NCBI GenBank assembly: GCA_030704615.1
Contig: CM060732.1
Location: forward strand, 45,737,053-45,801,052
DNA length: 64,000 nt
Direction: 5' to 3'
Origin: Takakia lepidozioides
Taxonomy: Eukaryota; Streptophyta; Takakiopsida; Takakiales; Takakiaceae
Position numbers and translations under genes: made by a program. The notes beneath the pieces were generated by a model. It ran no database searches, was not told the DNA's origin, and saw only the letters and a list, made by a program, of their open reading frames with translations. This document shows positions 14,036 through 25,271 of this stretch, piece by piece. How positions within the stretch are numbered: position 1 is the stretch's first letter; each line of letters starts with the position of its first letter.

Positions 14036-15395
14036 CTATACACTGGTAAAGAGTAAGCAGACGACTAAACAACCTGCAGACGTGAAAGAGAAGAAGTACC
14101 AATGTATGGAAGGGGCAATGTTTGGAAAATGTATTCTCAATCCTCCAACTACAGTCACATTTCTCCTGTGAGCTGCCTGAGGACTGGGCACCGGGGCAAC
14201 AGGATATCCATACAATTGTCTAATGCCCTGAATATCATCTTCTGACAGTCGTCGCTTGACTCGATGAGGCGCAATGCTGGGAAACATCACAGAGTCTCGC
14301 ACCTGCCACAAATGCCACCACAGGTTAAAGCTCCTTGGAAACACAAGTCGACCTGTACAGCCATTGTAAGAATTACTGCGTTTGAAGTATGATGAAGAAG
14401 AAGATGAAGAAGAAGAAGAAGAAGAAGGAGAAGGAGAGAGGAGAGAGAAGAGAACTCACAGGGGAGTGTGCAAGCCCCAGAACATGGCCGACCTCGTGAA
14501 TGGCTACTGAGCGAAGGTCGAGGGCTGCCGACGCTCGGTCGGCCGTCACGTTGACGGACCAGAACTCGGCGTCGTCGAGGTGCAGGCGGCCGTCCTCCGG
14601 ACTGAAGGCGTGGGCGACGACGCCCAGCACTCCGTCGAAGCTCTGGGAGTCGCCGTGGTTCCCCGACGGAAAACTGATCTGGACGTCGGCGGACGAATAG
14701 CTCTCGACTTCCGTGAACGAGAAGGAGGGGACGATCGCCGTCCACACTGCGAAGGCGTCGTCGAATGCCGAGCGTATATCGTTGCGTGGAATTCGTTGGG
14801 TCACGTTCGTCGTGGAGAGCGACCACGTCAGGTCGTAACGGGAGCGCCAACGACGTCCATCCGGAAAGAACGCAAACTGCTTCGTTTCGTCGAGCGCGAG
14901 GGGACGAAGAGGCTCTCCGTCCAAAAGGTCTTCTCTCCCGCAGCGGGGCTGCTGTAGTTGGGCCACAGTGACGGCGTCCAGTCTCCGTGTGATGGGGAGG
15001 CCGAAGTTTCGCTGGAAGAGACGGATGGCCTCCTTCAGCTCCGTCATCACTGTTCTGTTTCCCCTGGGAGCTACTCGTAAGTAGCCATACTTGGAAAGAT
15101 AAAGTCTGAGATCGGTAAGAGGGTAGTCAGGCTTTGTGCGATTGTGTGCTGTGTGGTTGCACAAGATAATAGTGGGGGGAGGATGAGCTTTGTGGGATTT
15201 GTGTTTGCTGTTGGGTGGTGGAGAAGGAGAGGTAGAGTTGTCACAGAGGGAGTTTTCCGTGGCTTCAGATATGTGAACCAAAGTCAGCAAGCCTATCATC
15301 AGAATTCCAATAAGGAAAGTAGGGAAAGGGAGATGCTCGGAGGCTTGTGGGGCATTGAGCAAGTCTTGAGGGCGATTGTGTTGACATGATCTCAT
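14036..15395 (-). CDS. Secreted matrix metalloproteinase (matrixin), two exons
   Basis: Exon 1 is 15395-14460 and exon 2 is 14302-14036, joined in phase after HSP. The N-terminus has a hydrophobic signal segment (FLIGILMIGLLTLVHISEA). A propeptide follows with a peptidoglycan-binding-like region (LRLYLSKYGYLR, AIRLFQRNFGLPITRRLD) and the cysteine switch QPRCGREDLLDG, in which Cys holds the zinc until activation. The catalytic domain contains SFDGVLGVVAHAF with calcium/zinc-site residues and the zinc motif HEVGHVLGLAHS; exon 2 supplies the Met-turn (DSVMFPSIAP) and IRQLYGYP. The C-terminus ends in a hydrophobic stretch (SAGCLVVCLLFTSV), as in GPI-anchored plant matrixins. It should degrade cell-wall or extracellular proteins. 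All catalytic residues I could check are present. Confidence 0.92.
14392..14450. repeat. GAA/GAG microsatellite in the metalloproteinase intron
   Basis: A run of gaagaagatgaagaagaagaa-type triplets followed by ggagag repeats. On the minus coding strand it forms a pyrimidine-rich tract inside the 157-nt intron. Confidence 0.8.
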
Positions 15396-17700
15396 ACTGT
15401 GCGGGCTTCCAGCGCTTGGCAGTAGAAATCAATACTTCTTATCCAACACTTAGAAATTTCTCCCTTAGGTGATCAATCTGCAGAGAACCAAGTAAACAAT
15501 CAGTAGTGTCCCATGGACATTTTCTCCAGTCTTTTTCTCTTTTTTTTCTTTTTTTTTAAATAATAATAATAATGGAACAGGGGGATTGTAGCCCTGTAAA
15601 ATTTATTTGAAGAGGAGTAAGGAAAAAATAACCTCTCCAGTCTTTGTAGTTAGAAAATATCCCCTGTTTATTTTTATTTTATTTAAAAAAAAATCTAAAA
15701 GCCTGCATGAGGATGAATCAATGCAGTGCCAAGCCAGGAGGAAGTAAAAAGAGAAAACCTTTGTCTTTTGTTTTTGTTTTTTGGGGGAAGTCCTTTAGAA
15801 AGATCCTCTATTTTATTATTTTGAATAATATTGCAATATTCTTCTCTCTTATTCTCTTATTGTCTTCCTCAAGTGAGGATTTCTCCCATTTTCCACATAC
15901 ATATAACTTTTCTCCTCTCACTATAATTAAGGAGCCTGATTTGTGAGCGGCCGCGCCCCGGTGTTTCCTTCCCTTTAGATACTGAATTGTACTATGCTCA
16001 TGGATTACAGCCCAGCTCCTACTCATGAGCTTGACCGCCCTGTTACAATTGAAGTAAGTTTCATGGAACGGACTTAATCTTTGGACACTAACTTCTTGAA
16101 ACAAACGTTATGACATAAACCCCCTTTTCATTATAGAAAGAAAAAACATAAACATAAACAGTTGTATTACTTATTATTTATTATTTATTTACTCTCATAG
16201 ACAGTTGTATTACTTCTTGTATCTTAAAGTATGGCTTGCATTAGTAGTGCTAGAGTACAACAATACCCACTTTTGAAAACTAGCTATTTGAATAATATTG
16301 AATAATAACTGAGCTTGAAGATATATGTTTCTTCACAATATATAATCCAAACCATTACGGCCCATGTAATTCAGTAACCTAATCAAACCTGCTGGAGTTA
16401 CTGTTTCTTTTTATTTTCATTAACATTGGCAGCCTGGGGCATCCAAAAAAATACACACCCAAGATATCACAATATTCATTACTTTGAATGCTTGACATGT
16501 TAATAGTTTAGTGCGATCTATAAATCTCTCAGTCCTAACCAACCTTTACATCATCTGTAAAAGCTGAGTCATGGGAAAAACCAAGTGTATTTCAGAGATA
16601 CCCATCCTCATATAATTGGATATGCAAATGAAATGCCAAAATCGCTACTTTTTGGAGTTTCAAATGAGAAATAAAATTAATATATATACAAAAAATTTAC
16701 CCACAAAATCCTTATTATAACACGTGATTTAAAAATATTGACTGTGGTGTAGCTTTTGTCTTCAAAGGTGTATAGGTATGTACCACTCAACCCATCATGG
16801 ATGGTTTTGATCAATTGATCGTTCATATCTCATAATTATCACAAATGTTTGATCCCACAAAAAGATGAGGGATTGATCTCTACAACAAGCAGTGGATTAG
16901 ACATAAGCTTCTTGAACACTCAAAAAATACTGTTAAAGAAAATGGGCTATCCCGGGCAGGTACTAGGTCGGACGAGACCTTTTAAACTATATATAATACT
17001 TAAGTATCATTTGAGCATAGCAAAGAATGAGAATCATTGATGCCTTGCGGCTTTCATAAGATTATTTTTCCTTGTTGGCATCACCGTTACACTTGTTAGT
17101 ACAAATTTTTTACTAAGCAATGATTTGTCAATGTACTAATCGAGTAAAAATCATGAAAACTTCTGATGTCTATGACATTTGGTCGTTAATTTCTAGCTCC
17201 ATGATCATAGATGTTTACTCCACGGATCAATTTGTATCAGACAATATCATTGCTGTGTACACAACATCAATTCCCTTCCACATAATTAACTTGTTCCTTC
17301 ATAACTAAAGCTTACACTTCTATGAATGCCTCTAAGAGATCATCACTCTGAAGGTGGTTATCTTTTCTTGAACCAACTTTATTTAACTGATCTATATGAT
17401 ATTTACATATAATGAGTCTTGCACATATTCTAAGGGTAACATGAAACCTGATGTTAATTAATTAAAAACCTGATGAAGTTTTACCATCTCAGCTGATACG
17501 AAAGTAAATTAAAATGTGAACATTCATCTCTATACTTCAAATCGATGGGCGTTAAACCAATTGTAATACTTAATAGAAATAAGAAAAATAATATGTTAAG
17601 CTAACCCATGGGAATGTACTTATCTATTTATACTCAATTTCGTATTTCTACATATAAAAATTTAGTACTTTGTTTTGTATCTGCTTTGTGCATAAGTACT
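15396..17700. other. AT-rich intergenic region, no gene recognised
   Basis: Low-complexity A/T runs (for example around 15,540-15,620 and 16,150-16,200) and short frames only. An isolated gcggccgc occurs near 15,949 without any other vector-like sequence. Nothing codes convincingly. Confidence 0.45.
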
Positions 17701-18049
17701 AGGGTAGGCTGTGCCGTTGGCCCAAGTGTCCAGGGTCATGTAAGCCCAAGTGCAATCTCCTAAGTGCATCTCTATGCCTAGGCCCAAGTATGACCTCCAG
17801 GGTAGCCTGTGCCATTGGCCCAAGTGTCCAATGTCATCTAAGTCATCCAAGTCTACTCATTTTTTTTCCACATCGGAATCAACGACCTGGTTTGAACCGG
17901 AGACCTTTTCCTTGATATCTTTCCTATCGAGGCTCTGATCATTGTGCTAGGAAAGCCCACTTTCCTATTTTTTGCGAATTTCCAGCGACCAAAAGTACTT
18001 GAAATTCCATAGCTCCTACACCACAGGTCCAAAAATCATGAGGCCAAGC
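17701..18049. repeat. Left half of a composite SINE-like repeat split by the Ty3 element
   Basis: This begins with the array sequence gccgttggcccaagtgtcc seen many times at 43-47 kb. It includes a tRNA-like module (17,871-17,960; the minus strand shows a ggttcaaa-type B box) and the body ccagcgaccaaaagtacttgaaattcc..aggtccaaaaatc. It stops abruptly at gaggccaagc (18,049), where the Ty3 element begins. The rest of the same copy resumes at 40,683. Confidence 0.8.
17871..17960 (-). repeat. tRNA-like module of the SINE-like family (copy 1)
   Basis: Read on the minus strand, this has a D-arm-like segment near the cacaatgatcagagcctcg position and a B-box-like ccggttcaaaccagg. It is more diverged than the copies at 43-47 kb. 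It is not a functional tRNA gene because the stems do not pair fully. Confidence 0.5.
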
Positions 18050-18365
18050 TGTCAAGTTATTTTACCACTAGTGTGAAGTTAGCTAGGAAATAGCTAGCTT
18101 TTATATATTGACAGTTGGGATTGACCCAAGTGTCAATCCAGGGGCCAATACATGTTTGGGCACCTGACGTTGTTACCTTCACGGCAAATCGCGGTGGGCT
18201 CATCTTTCTCGAGTTGAGCCTCACCGCGTCTAACTATGGCGCCGTAGTGTGGATTCCCCATGGCATGGGGTGCACTTGGGTCGACTTAATATATGAGTGA
18301 TGTTTTCATGTGCAAGTATGTAAGTTTGAGAGAGCTTGTGTGCTTGTATTTTCCCTTTCTTTATC
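18050..18365 (+). repeat. 316-bp terminal block, left copy
   Basis: Starts tgtcaagttattttaccac and ends ttccctttctttatc. It matches 40169-40484 over its full length of 316 bp with scattered substitutions (for example gcacttgggtcgac against gtacttggctcgac). A TATA-like ttatatatt occurs at 18,101-18,109, so the block probably contains the promoter. The match ends at 18,365 and the leader begins; no obvious tRNA-complementary primer site was recognised directly after it. Confidence 0.9.
18101..18109 (+). promoter_or_regulatory. TATA-like box in the left terminal block
   Basis: ttatatatt follows agctagct and is conserved at the equivalent position (40,220-40,228) of the right copy. Its place in the repeat fits a retroelement promoter. 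Function is inferred. Confidence 0.5.
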
Positions 18366-21104
18366 ACTCGAGAAAGATGAGCTCGAGTCTGTGAGTGTCA
18401 GGTTCGAGTTAGTTGTAGCACTTGTGTTTTCAGATCATGAGAAACGGTTCAGCCTAGAGTACAGAGAGCTGTGCATGAGCCTATCCAAAGTGGATAGAGT
18501 GCAAAAGCGAACAAGTTGCAAGTTTATCATGGATAGAGAGGCGGGTAGCCTATGTTGAAGAGCGGCGTTGCATAGCTCAACGCTATGGCAACCGAGTTTG
18601 GGCTTCTAGTGTGAAGTGAAGGAGATGTTGGCCACGAGTGGGCGAACTGGTGATCATCTTCTTCAGCTGCAGGCCGAGTTAAGGAGCTGCAGAAATGTGG
18701 GCTGCGCATGGGAAATTAGCATGTTGCAGGTTGGAGATAATATGATTAGCTCCAGGTATTTCTGCCCGAAATTAGTTGTTGCGGGTAGATGAGGAGCAGC
18801 CGAATGGTGGAGCTGCGAGGGGATGCATCGCAGCCCGTTGGGAGCTCTAGCTCCAAGCTCATGAAGAGAGGGGGTTGGTCCCTCTTGTATGCAAATCAGT
18901 GCACTTGTGAAGCATGTGCTGAGTTGGAGTTTCAATCTGAAACTCAGCAGTGTAAGGGCTCTTGGAGTGGCTAGAGCGGGGCTGGAAGGGCAACATCGAG
19001 GCGCCCTAGAGCCAGGGGATATGCATGAGAAGTGCAGGTGCACCAAGTTTGTAAAGGTGTGTATTTCAGATTCGTTTTTGTGAGCTTCATGAAGAAATGG
19101 AGTTTGTTGGGCAACATATTGCTTGCTTGTTGAGTTTAGGGTGCCTCTGGTGGGTCGTGAGAGCCCAAGAGAGCATGGCAGCAGGCCTGGTGGCTTCAGA
19201 GAAGCCATAGCTCGGCGACAGTAGATGCAGGAGCAAACCCGCCCCATCACCGTGTCCGTGCATAACCATTCATGTCAATGAGACAGACAACCGACCCAAT
19301 CCCGAGACGTTCGTCGTCTGTAGCCTCGGAATAGCTGTTTTCCTATGATTTATCTTATAGTGAATAATACACAGGAATTCCTCATGAATCATAACGGACT
19401 CATTCCTCCAGCTATGGTACATCCTTCTGCATAAGTCTTGATGCCTCAAGTGTAAATCAAGCGCCCGCTTATGTGCGACCTGTTCGGAACTCCTCTTAAT
19501 AGACTTCTTGATCAAGTCCTTCAACATCTTGCATTCTGTGCACTTAGCAAAGGCGCTTCCGGTTTTCCGAACCTCTACGTTTGGAAATATTTGATTCCGT
19601 ATACGGCTTACAGTTAGCTCAGGGAGAGCTCGGGAACGCGCGGGAATGCCTCGGGAACGCATGGGAACTCGTTGGGAATTCGAGGGAACAGAGAATAGTG
19701 GCCGTGATGGGTCGTTGGGGCGGTATCACGAGATACCACGAGCCCAGGTCGTGATGGTTGACCGTGACTGTTGACCGTGACCGTTGGAAGTCGTGGTGCG
19801 GACACAACAGGTGGGCACGGTGACCAGATCGTGGGGATGGCGGGCCGTGAAGGCTCGTGGGAGTGGTACCACGGGTATCAGTGGGCAGCCCGTGGCCAAC
19901 GAGCGCCTAGGGCGGGCCGTGGGGAGTCGTGGCGGTTGGAGCCACGGAAGGCCGCGAACAGGCAGAGTGAAAAAAAATAATAAATAATTTAAAAAAAAAT
20001 CTTTTTTCACTCGTTTCGTGGGACCTTGATGGGGAGGCTGGGCTCTGAAGAACAACGGTTTTGAGCTAGCTGATCCGGCAGAAAAGTCGGAAGGGAGACC
20101 AGCCTGCAGGTAAATCCTTTGGACAGAATGTTATTGGGGCCTATATGTACCTTTATTTGCTCCATTTTTGAACCTTCAGCAAATGGTGTGGTTTCCTGAG
20201 GTGGTTCCATTCGGAGGAATGGCTGGTGGACGTAAGGAGGCACTGGCGGACCCTGTGGAGGCTTGCATGGGGCCTTGGAGGCCAAGTTTCATGAGCTCGT
20301 GGAGGGCGGTTTGAGGAGTGTCTACAGGATGCTCTCATGGTCATGCAAGTGAGAGAAGAGAGGAAAAAAAGAGGGTGTTGGGATGAGAGCGTGCTGGGGA
20401 TAGGCATTGCTTTAGTTTTCCATCCTCGTAGCTTTCCATCTTCTCTGTAGGCCAAGACCTTTCCGTAGGTGGATGCAAGAGTCAGTCCGGGTTTGGGCTG
20501 GGTTGCAGGAGCGACACTGTGGAGAGATTTTTGGTGTGGGGGAGTTGTTGTTTTCATTCTTGTGTTTGGATCCCCTCCACACCTGCATGCTTGATTGTGC
20601 GTCATGCTAGTTTTGTGTGGGCGTTTGATTTTATAGGTGGTGGACTCGGGCTTGATCGCCGATCCCACCCTAGAGCATGCTGTCGATGGTGAGACTGGGT
20701 TGATGACCAGTCATACCATCTTTGTTTCTCATGTGGTGAGGTTGGAGGTGATGACCAGCCAACCATAGGAGTGTCTGCGGTGGATACAGGTGCAGGTGCA
20801 GGTGCAGGCTATGTTAGGAACCTAGTATTCCAAACCATAAGCCGCATCACGTTCTCTATCCGGATACCTTGTGGAGAGGGGATTAGAGACATGTTCATGA
20901 CCGGTTGAGTGTCAGTTTGTCAACACGGAGGTGTCACTAGTTGCTGGGGAAAGTGCCGGTACAAGCACTAGCGATACTAGCAGGTATACGAGACGGGGTG
21001 TGCGGTTTAGGCCACCTTCATCTCCTATGTCTTCTACGGAATGTTCTGATTCAGATTGTGAATCAGGAAGACTCACACCGGCGGTGCAAGTTGTTTCCTA
21101 GCCA
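18366..21104 (+). other. Ty3 element leader region before gag
   Basis: There is no continuous plus-strand coding frame. The region contains a minus-strand fragment of an unrelated coding sequence (19,270-19,620), a G-rich stretch with repeated cgtggg/gggaac motifs (19,620-19,960) and a short ggtgcaggtgcaggtgcagg repeat near 20,790. Such a long leader is unusual and may have been expanded by later insertions. Confidence 0.45.
19270..19620 (-). pseudogene. Fragment resembling a transposase-like DUF7869-type protein
   Basis: The minus-strand frame shows AFAKCTECKMLKDLIKK, then ALDLHLRHQDLCRRMYHSW and INHRKTAIPRLQ. The order Cys-x2-Cys, a helical linker, and a K-T-x-IPR(L/H) box resembles a family of eukaryotic transposon-related proteins that usually reads ..CS.C..L.., then DGMDQSKT.IPHF. 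The DGMDQ-like acidic box is replaced here by HYKIN, so the fragment looks degenerate. It lies in the retroelement leader in antisense. The family assignment is from pattern memory and tentative. Confidence 0.35.
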
Positions 21105-21128
21105 TTGTTGTGGGACACAATAGAGGAG

Positions 21129-22622
21129 ATGTATGGAGCCACCAAGGGGCCACGTAGGTACTCTGGGGCGGTAGGCACCATTGAGTTGGATGATTTCATT
21201 CAAGAGTTTGATAGTTGGTGTGACTTGCAGCAAATGCGCAATCCACAACTGTTTACGCCTTTCATGGCATGGAAGGGGCTATTTCAGCACCTTGAGGGGC
21301 CGCCCATGGATGATTACCATGAGTTTAGGCGGGGGCACGATATTGAGATCGAGGAGTGGAGGATGTACTGGTCACCCAACTATGTGTCAATCACTAGAGG
21401 CACTAGAGGCACTAGAGGCACAAGGGCAGCAGCCACACCGGCAGCTGCACCAGCAGCAGCAGCTTCTACAAGCAGTAATGGGACTAGTGGTACAGCAACT
21501 ATGACGTCCACCTAAGCTACTGCTGCACCAACACCAGTGGCGGTGTATGCCTTCAACCCTGTTGTGGAGTTCTTCGAAGAGTTGAGAAGGAACTACCAAG
21601 GGGTGAGGACAGAGAAGTTGAGGAGCTTGCAAGAGTTCCAACGGAAGCCTACTGAGAGCTTGAGGGAGGCTTTCACTCGCATGAGGCGCTTGATTAATGT
21701 AACCCAAGGGGTTACGGAGGCTCAGGCAGTCCAATTCTGGTATGGGATATTGGACAAGGAGCTGAGGAGAAGGGTGCGGGATGCAACTTTCCTACAAGCG
21801 GCCCAACCCACCTTAGCAAATGTGTTTTTGCTGGCAGAGCGGATAGAGCTCAACATGGTGGAGGAACGAGTGGTCATGGTGGGATTTGCTAAGGAGGCAC
21901 CACGGGATAGTGGTGCTCCTAGCCAGCCACTACCTCAACGTGCTCAAGGCAACAAGGGGGCTCAGGTAAAGCCTAGGGAAGGGCAGAGAGGACCTCAGAT
22001 GCAGGGGTCTCTCCCTTCATTTGCTGGCCAACAACGGGCGGATGTGGTGTGCTGGACATGCGGAGGACCCCATGCCAAGAAGGATTGCCCAGAGGGAGGC
22101 AATGGTTTGGCACCGGCACAACCTGCACAATTGCAGTGTGGGCATTGTGGCAAGTACGGGCATGGAGAAACCCAGTGCTATGGTTTGCATCCTGAGTTGC
22201 GCCCAGGCCAGTTCCAAGGGAACAATGGTGGTCGGGGGCGAGGTGGAGCAGCCCAGAGAGGACGAGGTGGCCAGGCACGAGGTGCAGGCCAAGGGCAAGC
22301 TCAACATGGCCAAGGATGCGGAGGTCAGGGTGGTGACCAAGGCATGGCCAACCGGCTTCAGCAGCTAGAGCAGAGGCTCGCTGCCATGGCCACAGCTCAG
22401 GTGGTACCGGCTCCAAGGCCGGATGGTCCACCTCCTGTTCTCGAGGGAGGAGACATGGGAGGCATGGGATTCATGTGCGGGGCAGCACTACCACTAGTGA
22501 GGGGTGCCATTACCACTACCACTGTGGGTGGGGCACCACTACCACTAGTGCCGGGCAGCACTACCACTAGTGCAAGTGGAGTCAGCTGCGGCAGTGACTC
22601 GAGGAGCAGCACGAGTTCCTGA
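21129..22622 (+). pseudogene. gag: gag of the Ty3 element (one in-frame stop)
   Basis: Two open stretches, 21,102-21,515 and 21,516-22,622, share one frame and are separated by a single taa at 21,513-21,515. The capsid-like region contains DDFIQEFDSWCDLQQMRN upstream of the stop and VVEFFEELRRNYQGVR, RTEKLRSLQEFQRKPTES and LREAFTRMRRLINV after it. Two zinc knuckles follow: CWTCGGPHAKKDC (CX2CX3HX4C) and CGHCGKYGHGETQC (CX2CX4HX4C), then a Gly/Arg/Gln-rich tail that should bind RNA. No ATG was found before 21,129 in frame. The last ~90 nt of the frame hold cactaccactagtg repeats. Confidence 0.82.
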
Positions 22623-23060
22623 GCCACGGGGTGCGGAGGTGGAGTTGGATCCACAGCGTGGAGAGGCAAGTCGTCAGGCCAGGCTTTCTTAGTCATTCAC
22701 ATTGGCGGAGACAGTGTCGACGCCGTCCATGGCACCTAGTTCTCGCGACTGTTACCGAGGCGGAGGTTCCTATGCCATTGGGGAGAGCTACACGGGCAGC
22801 ACCACTACCTAGTATTGCCAAAGCTACGGCAGCTAGTGTGCTATTGGGGGCGGCCACAGCTGTGTGTCAAACTCAATTGTTCTCGGCTACCATGATTGCG
22901 ACGCCGGGGGTAAGACCAGGTGAGGTGTTCAGGCTGGCAGCTACACTCTGTGAGAGTGGGGAGGTTACTTCATCTTCTGCGGAGATAGTGGGAGGTGTAG
23001 TGCCGGAGGGATCCTCGGATGTGAGGGTCAAGACTGCCATGGCAAGCTGTAGCTGCTAGG

Positions 23061-23549
23061 TTGATGGAGCTGCCAGCTAGGCCAGCCATTGAGCGCGCCA
23101 TGGTGACACCTGGAGTTGTCATTTTAGACAACCAAGATGACATTTTCTGTTTGAGTGGACCGGCAGGCAAGAGGTACTGGCCACTGCGAGTCTTGTTGGA
23201 CTCGAGAGCTCAGCCATTGAAGTTGGGCAGAGCTGCTATTGCAGGCTTGGGCCTCACGAAGGCGGATATGGAATCGTGCCCTTTCCAGATACAGACATCT
23301 CTGGGAGGATCAGAGCAGGCTCGGGGCATGACACGGCGTGAGCTGGCTATCCGACTACAGCCGGATCATCCTACAGTTGGCTCAGTGATGAGAGCCAAGA
23401 CCATTGTGACAGACGCGGTCTCGTACGATATCCTTGTTGGTGGGGCAGTGTTGTACCCCATGGGCTTCACCCTGGATTTTGGGAGGAGTCAGCTTCCTAT
23501 AGGCCTGGATGGCAGTCAGGGGAGGGTCGGCGTGTGCAGCTCCCTGTGA
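23061..23549 (+). pseudogene. Retropepsin-like protease region of the Ty3 element
   Basis: The frame has VLLDSRAQPLKLGRAAIAGLGL, which sits where retroelement proteases have the D-(T/S)-G-A active site, and TDAVSYDILVGGAVLYPMGFTLDF, the usual second conserved block. The active-site Gly is replaced (DSRA), so the copy is probably inactive. It lies between gag and the methyltransferase domain, as expected in a gag-pol order. The region 22,623-23,060 between gag and this frame has no recognised domain. Confidence 0.6.
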
Positions 23550-25263
23550 CGTTCATAGGAGGAGTTGCGGTTGCCCAGCGAGGCAAGATGCCGACACTGG
23601 CAGCATTAACAGCTGCAGTGACTTGGCCTGGAGAGTTGTTGGATGGCAACACTCATCCAGAGGATGTGTCACCTCCGGGAGAGCAGGATGACATGTATGG
23701 TATGGCGGAGTTGTCTGTCATGGTTGCTCACACTCCATTGTGGGGCTCGAGCAAGGATTTGCAGCGGGTTGCTGATTGGCGAGTGCAACAAGCCTGGGTA
23801 GAGGCTTTTGTACCGTCAGGAGAGGAGGACAGTGCGGGGATTGCACCAGGACCACCTCAGTTGTCACCATTGGACACCACACCGATCGTGTGGAAGTGTC
23901 CGGATGAAGACATTTGTCTTCTGGACTTGTTTGGCGGGATCAGCACCGGGTTGGCTGCTGTTCTACAGGCAGGTGTACGAGTACGACGTTACCTGTATGT
24001 GGAGAGGGATGAGACTGCATGATGTGTCTCCCTACGCCATGTTGCTCAGTTGGTGCAGCAGTACCCTGAGTTATTGCCGGTGTCTGCGGTTCGTGGATAT
24101 CAGCAGGCCTTGCCAACAGACATCTCTTTGCTGGGGGCGCAGGATTTGGAGCGGGTTGGCTCCATTGATTTGGTAGTGGCAGGTTGGCCCTGCCAAGGGC
24201 ATTCATCAGTCAGGCATGACAATGGATTGCGAGACTCGAGGTCGGGTCTGTTTTGGGAGATGGTGCGGGTTTTGCGCCACTTACAGCTTCATCAGGCTGT
24301 ATCTCCAGCATACATCCTGGAGAATGTGCCACTGATGGGCGATTCTCGGGCCAGGGTGATAGCCAGTGTGCATCAAGTCCAGTCGTGGCTTGGGTCAGCA
24401 GTGTTGCTGGATGCAACTACAGTGGGGTCACGAGCTTGTCGTCCACGGCTATGGTGGACTAACTTGATGTCACCCGCACTGCTCAAGCGTGCATTTGATG
24501 GGGTGCAGCGGCCAACACACCTCACAGTGGATAGCATTTTGGACACAGGTAGGCAGTCTCAGCGTGTGAGACACGATGACCGTTCGCCTTTGGCAGTGGT
24601 CAACAAGGTGGGTCAATCACGAGCAGCACTACCTACACTACTCAGCTTCCCAGGATCGCATGCTGGGATAGTGGACCTGATCTCATGTGGGATGCTCAGT
24701 TGCAGCAGTTAGTGGAGCCTAATGCCGACGAGCGAGAGCGGGCTATGGGTTTTTCCACTGGGACCACGGCGGTGCCTTCTCTTTTTGAGGCATCACGTTG
24801 TCAGGTGTTGGGGCAAGCAATGGATCTAAATTGCTTGACCTGGATTATCAGCTTGGCTATGGCTGAGCAACGTAGAGTACGGAGTGCACTTCCCTTGACG
24901 GTCTCTCTGCCTACCGAGACGGTACAGGCAGTGAGTGGGGGCGAGCCGGTGAGGACCACGGGGTGTAGACATCCATGGCACACGTGGGAGGTGCTCGAGG
25001 TTCAGAGGGAGTTGGCAGCCAAGGCGGCTGTGATGGATGAGGTTGGGGATTCTTCTCGGGTTAAGGAGGTCCTCAAGGATGAGATGATGGGGCAGGATGA
25101 GGCCTTGTCATTGACTGAGCAGGTAGGGAGTACTGCTCACGGGACGCGTCTCCTACCTCTAAGTCTGCTGGACTTAAGGTTGCAGTTACGGAGGACAATT
25201 GAGAGCCTGACATTGGACCCATTGTCACTGGAGGAGAGAGACGATGTATACGGCGGTTCTTAA
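23534..25263 (+). pseudogene. C5-cytosine DNA methyltransferase domain inside the retrotransposon
   Basis: The catalytic core of a DNA (cytosine-5) methyltransferase is readable across three open pieces. Motif I is LLDLFGGISTGLAA (about 23,917-23,960). Motif IV is GWPCQGHS (about 24,182-24,205), with the catalytic Cys of the PCQ triad intact. Motif VI is YILENVPL (about 24,313-24,336), and motif VIII is GSRACRPRLWW. Motifs IX-X (ERERAMGF and LGQAMDLNCL) continue in another frame from 24,685. A tga at 24,020-24,022 and a shift near 24,690 break the frame. The domain sits between protease and RT, so in an intact relative it would be part of the polyprotein. Retrotransposons carrying C5 methyltransferases are known from charophytes and dinoflagellates, where maintenance methylation of the element's own DNA was proposed. 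Confidence 0.88.
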
Positions 25264-25271
25264 GGGCTTAC

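Noticed and set aside
15940-15960. Cloning-vector junction suggested by gcggccgc
   Set aside because: No flanking linker or vector sequence is visible and the surrounding AT-rich DNA continues on both sides.
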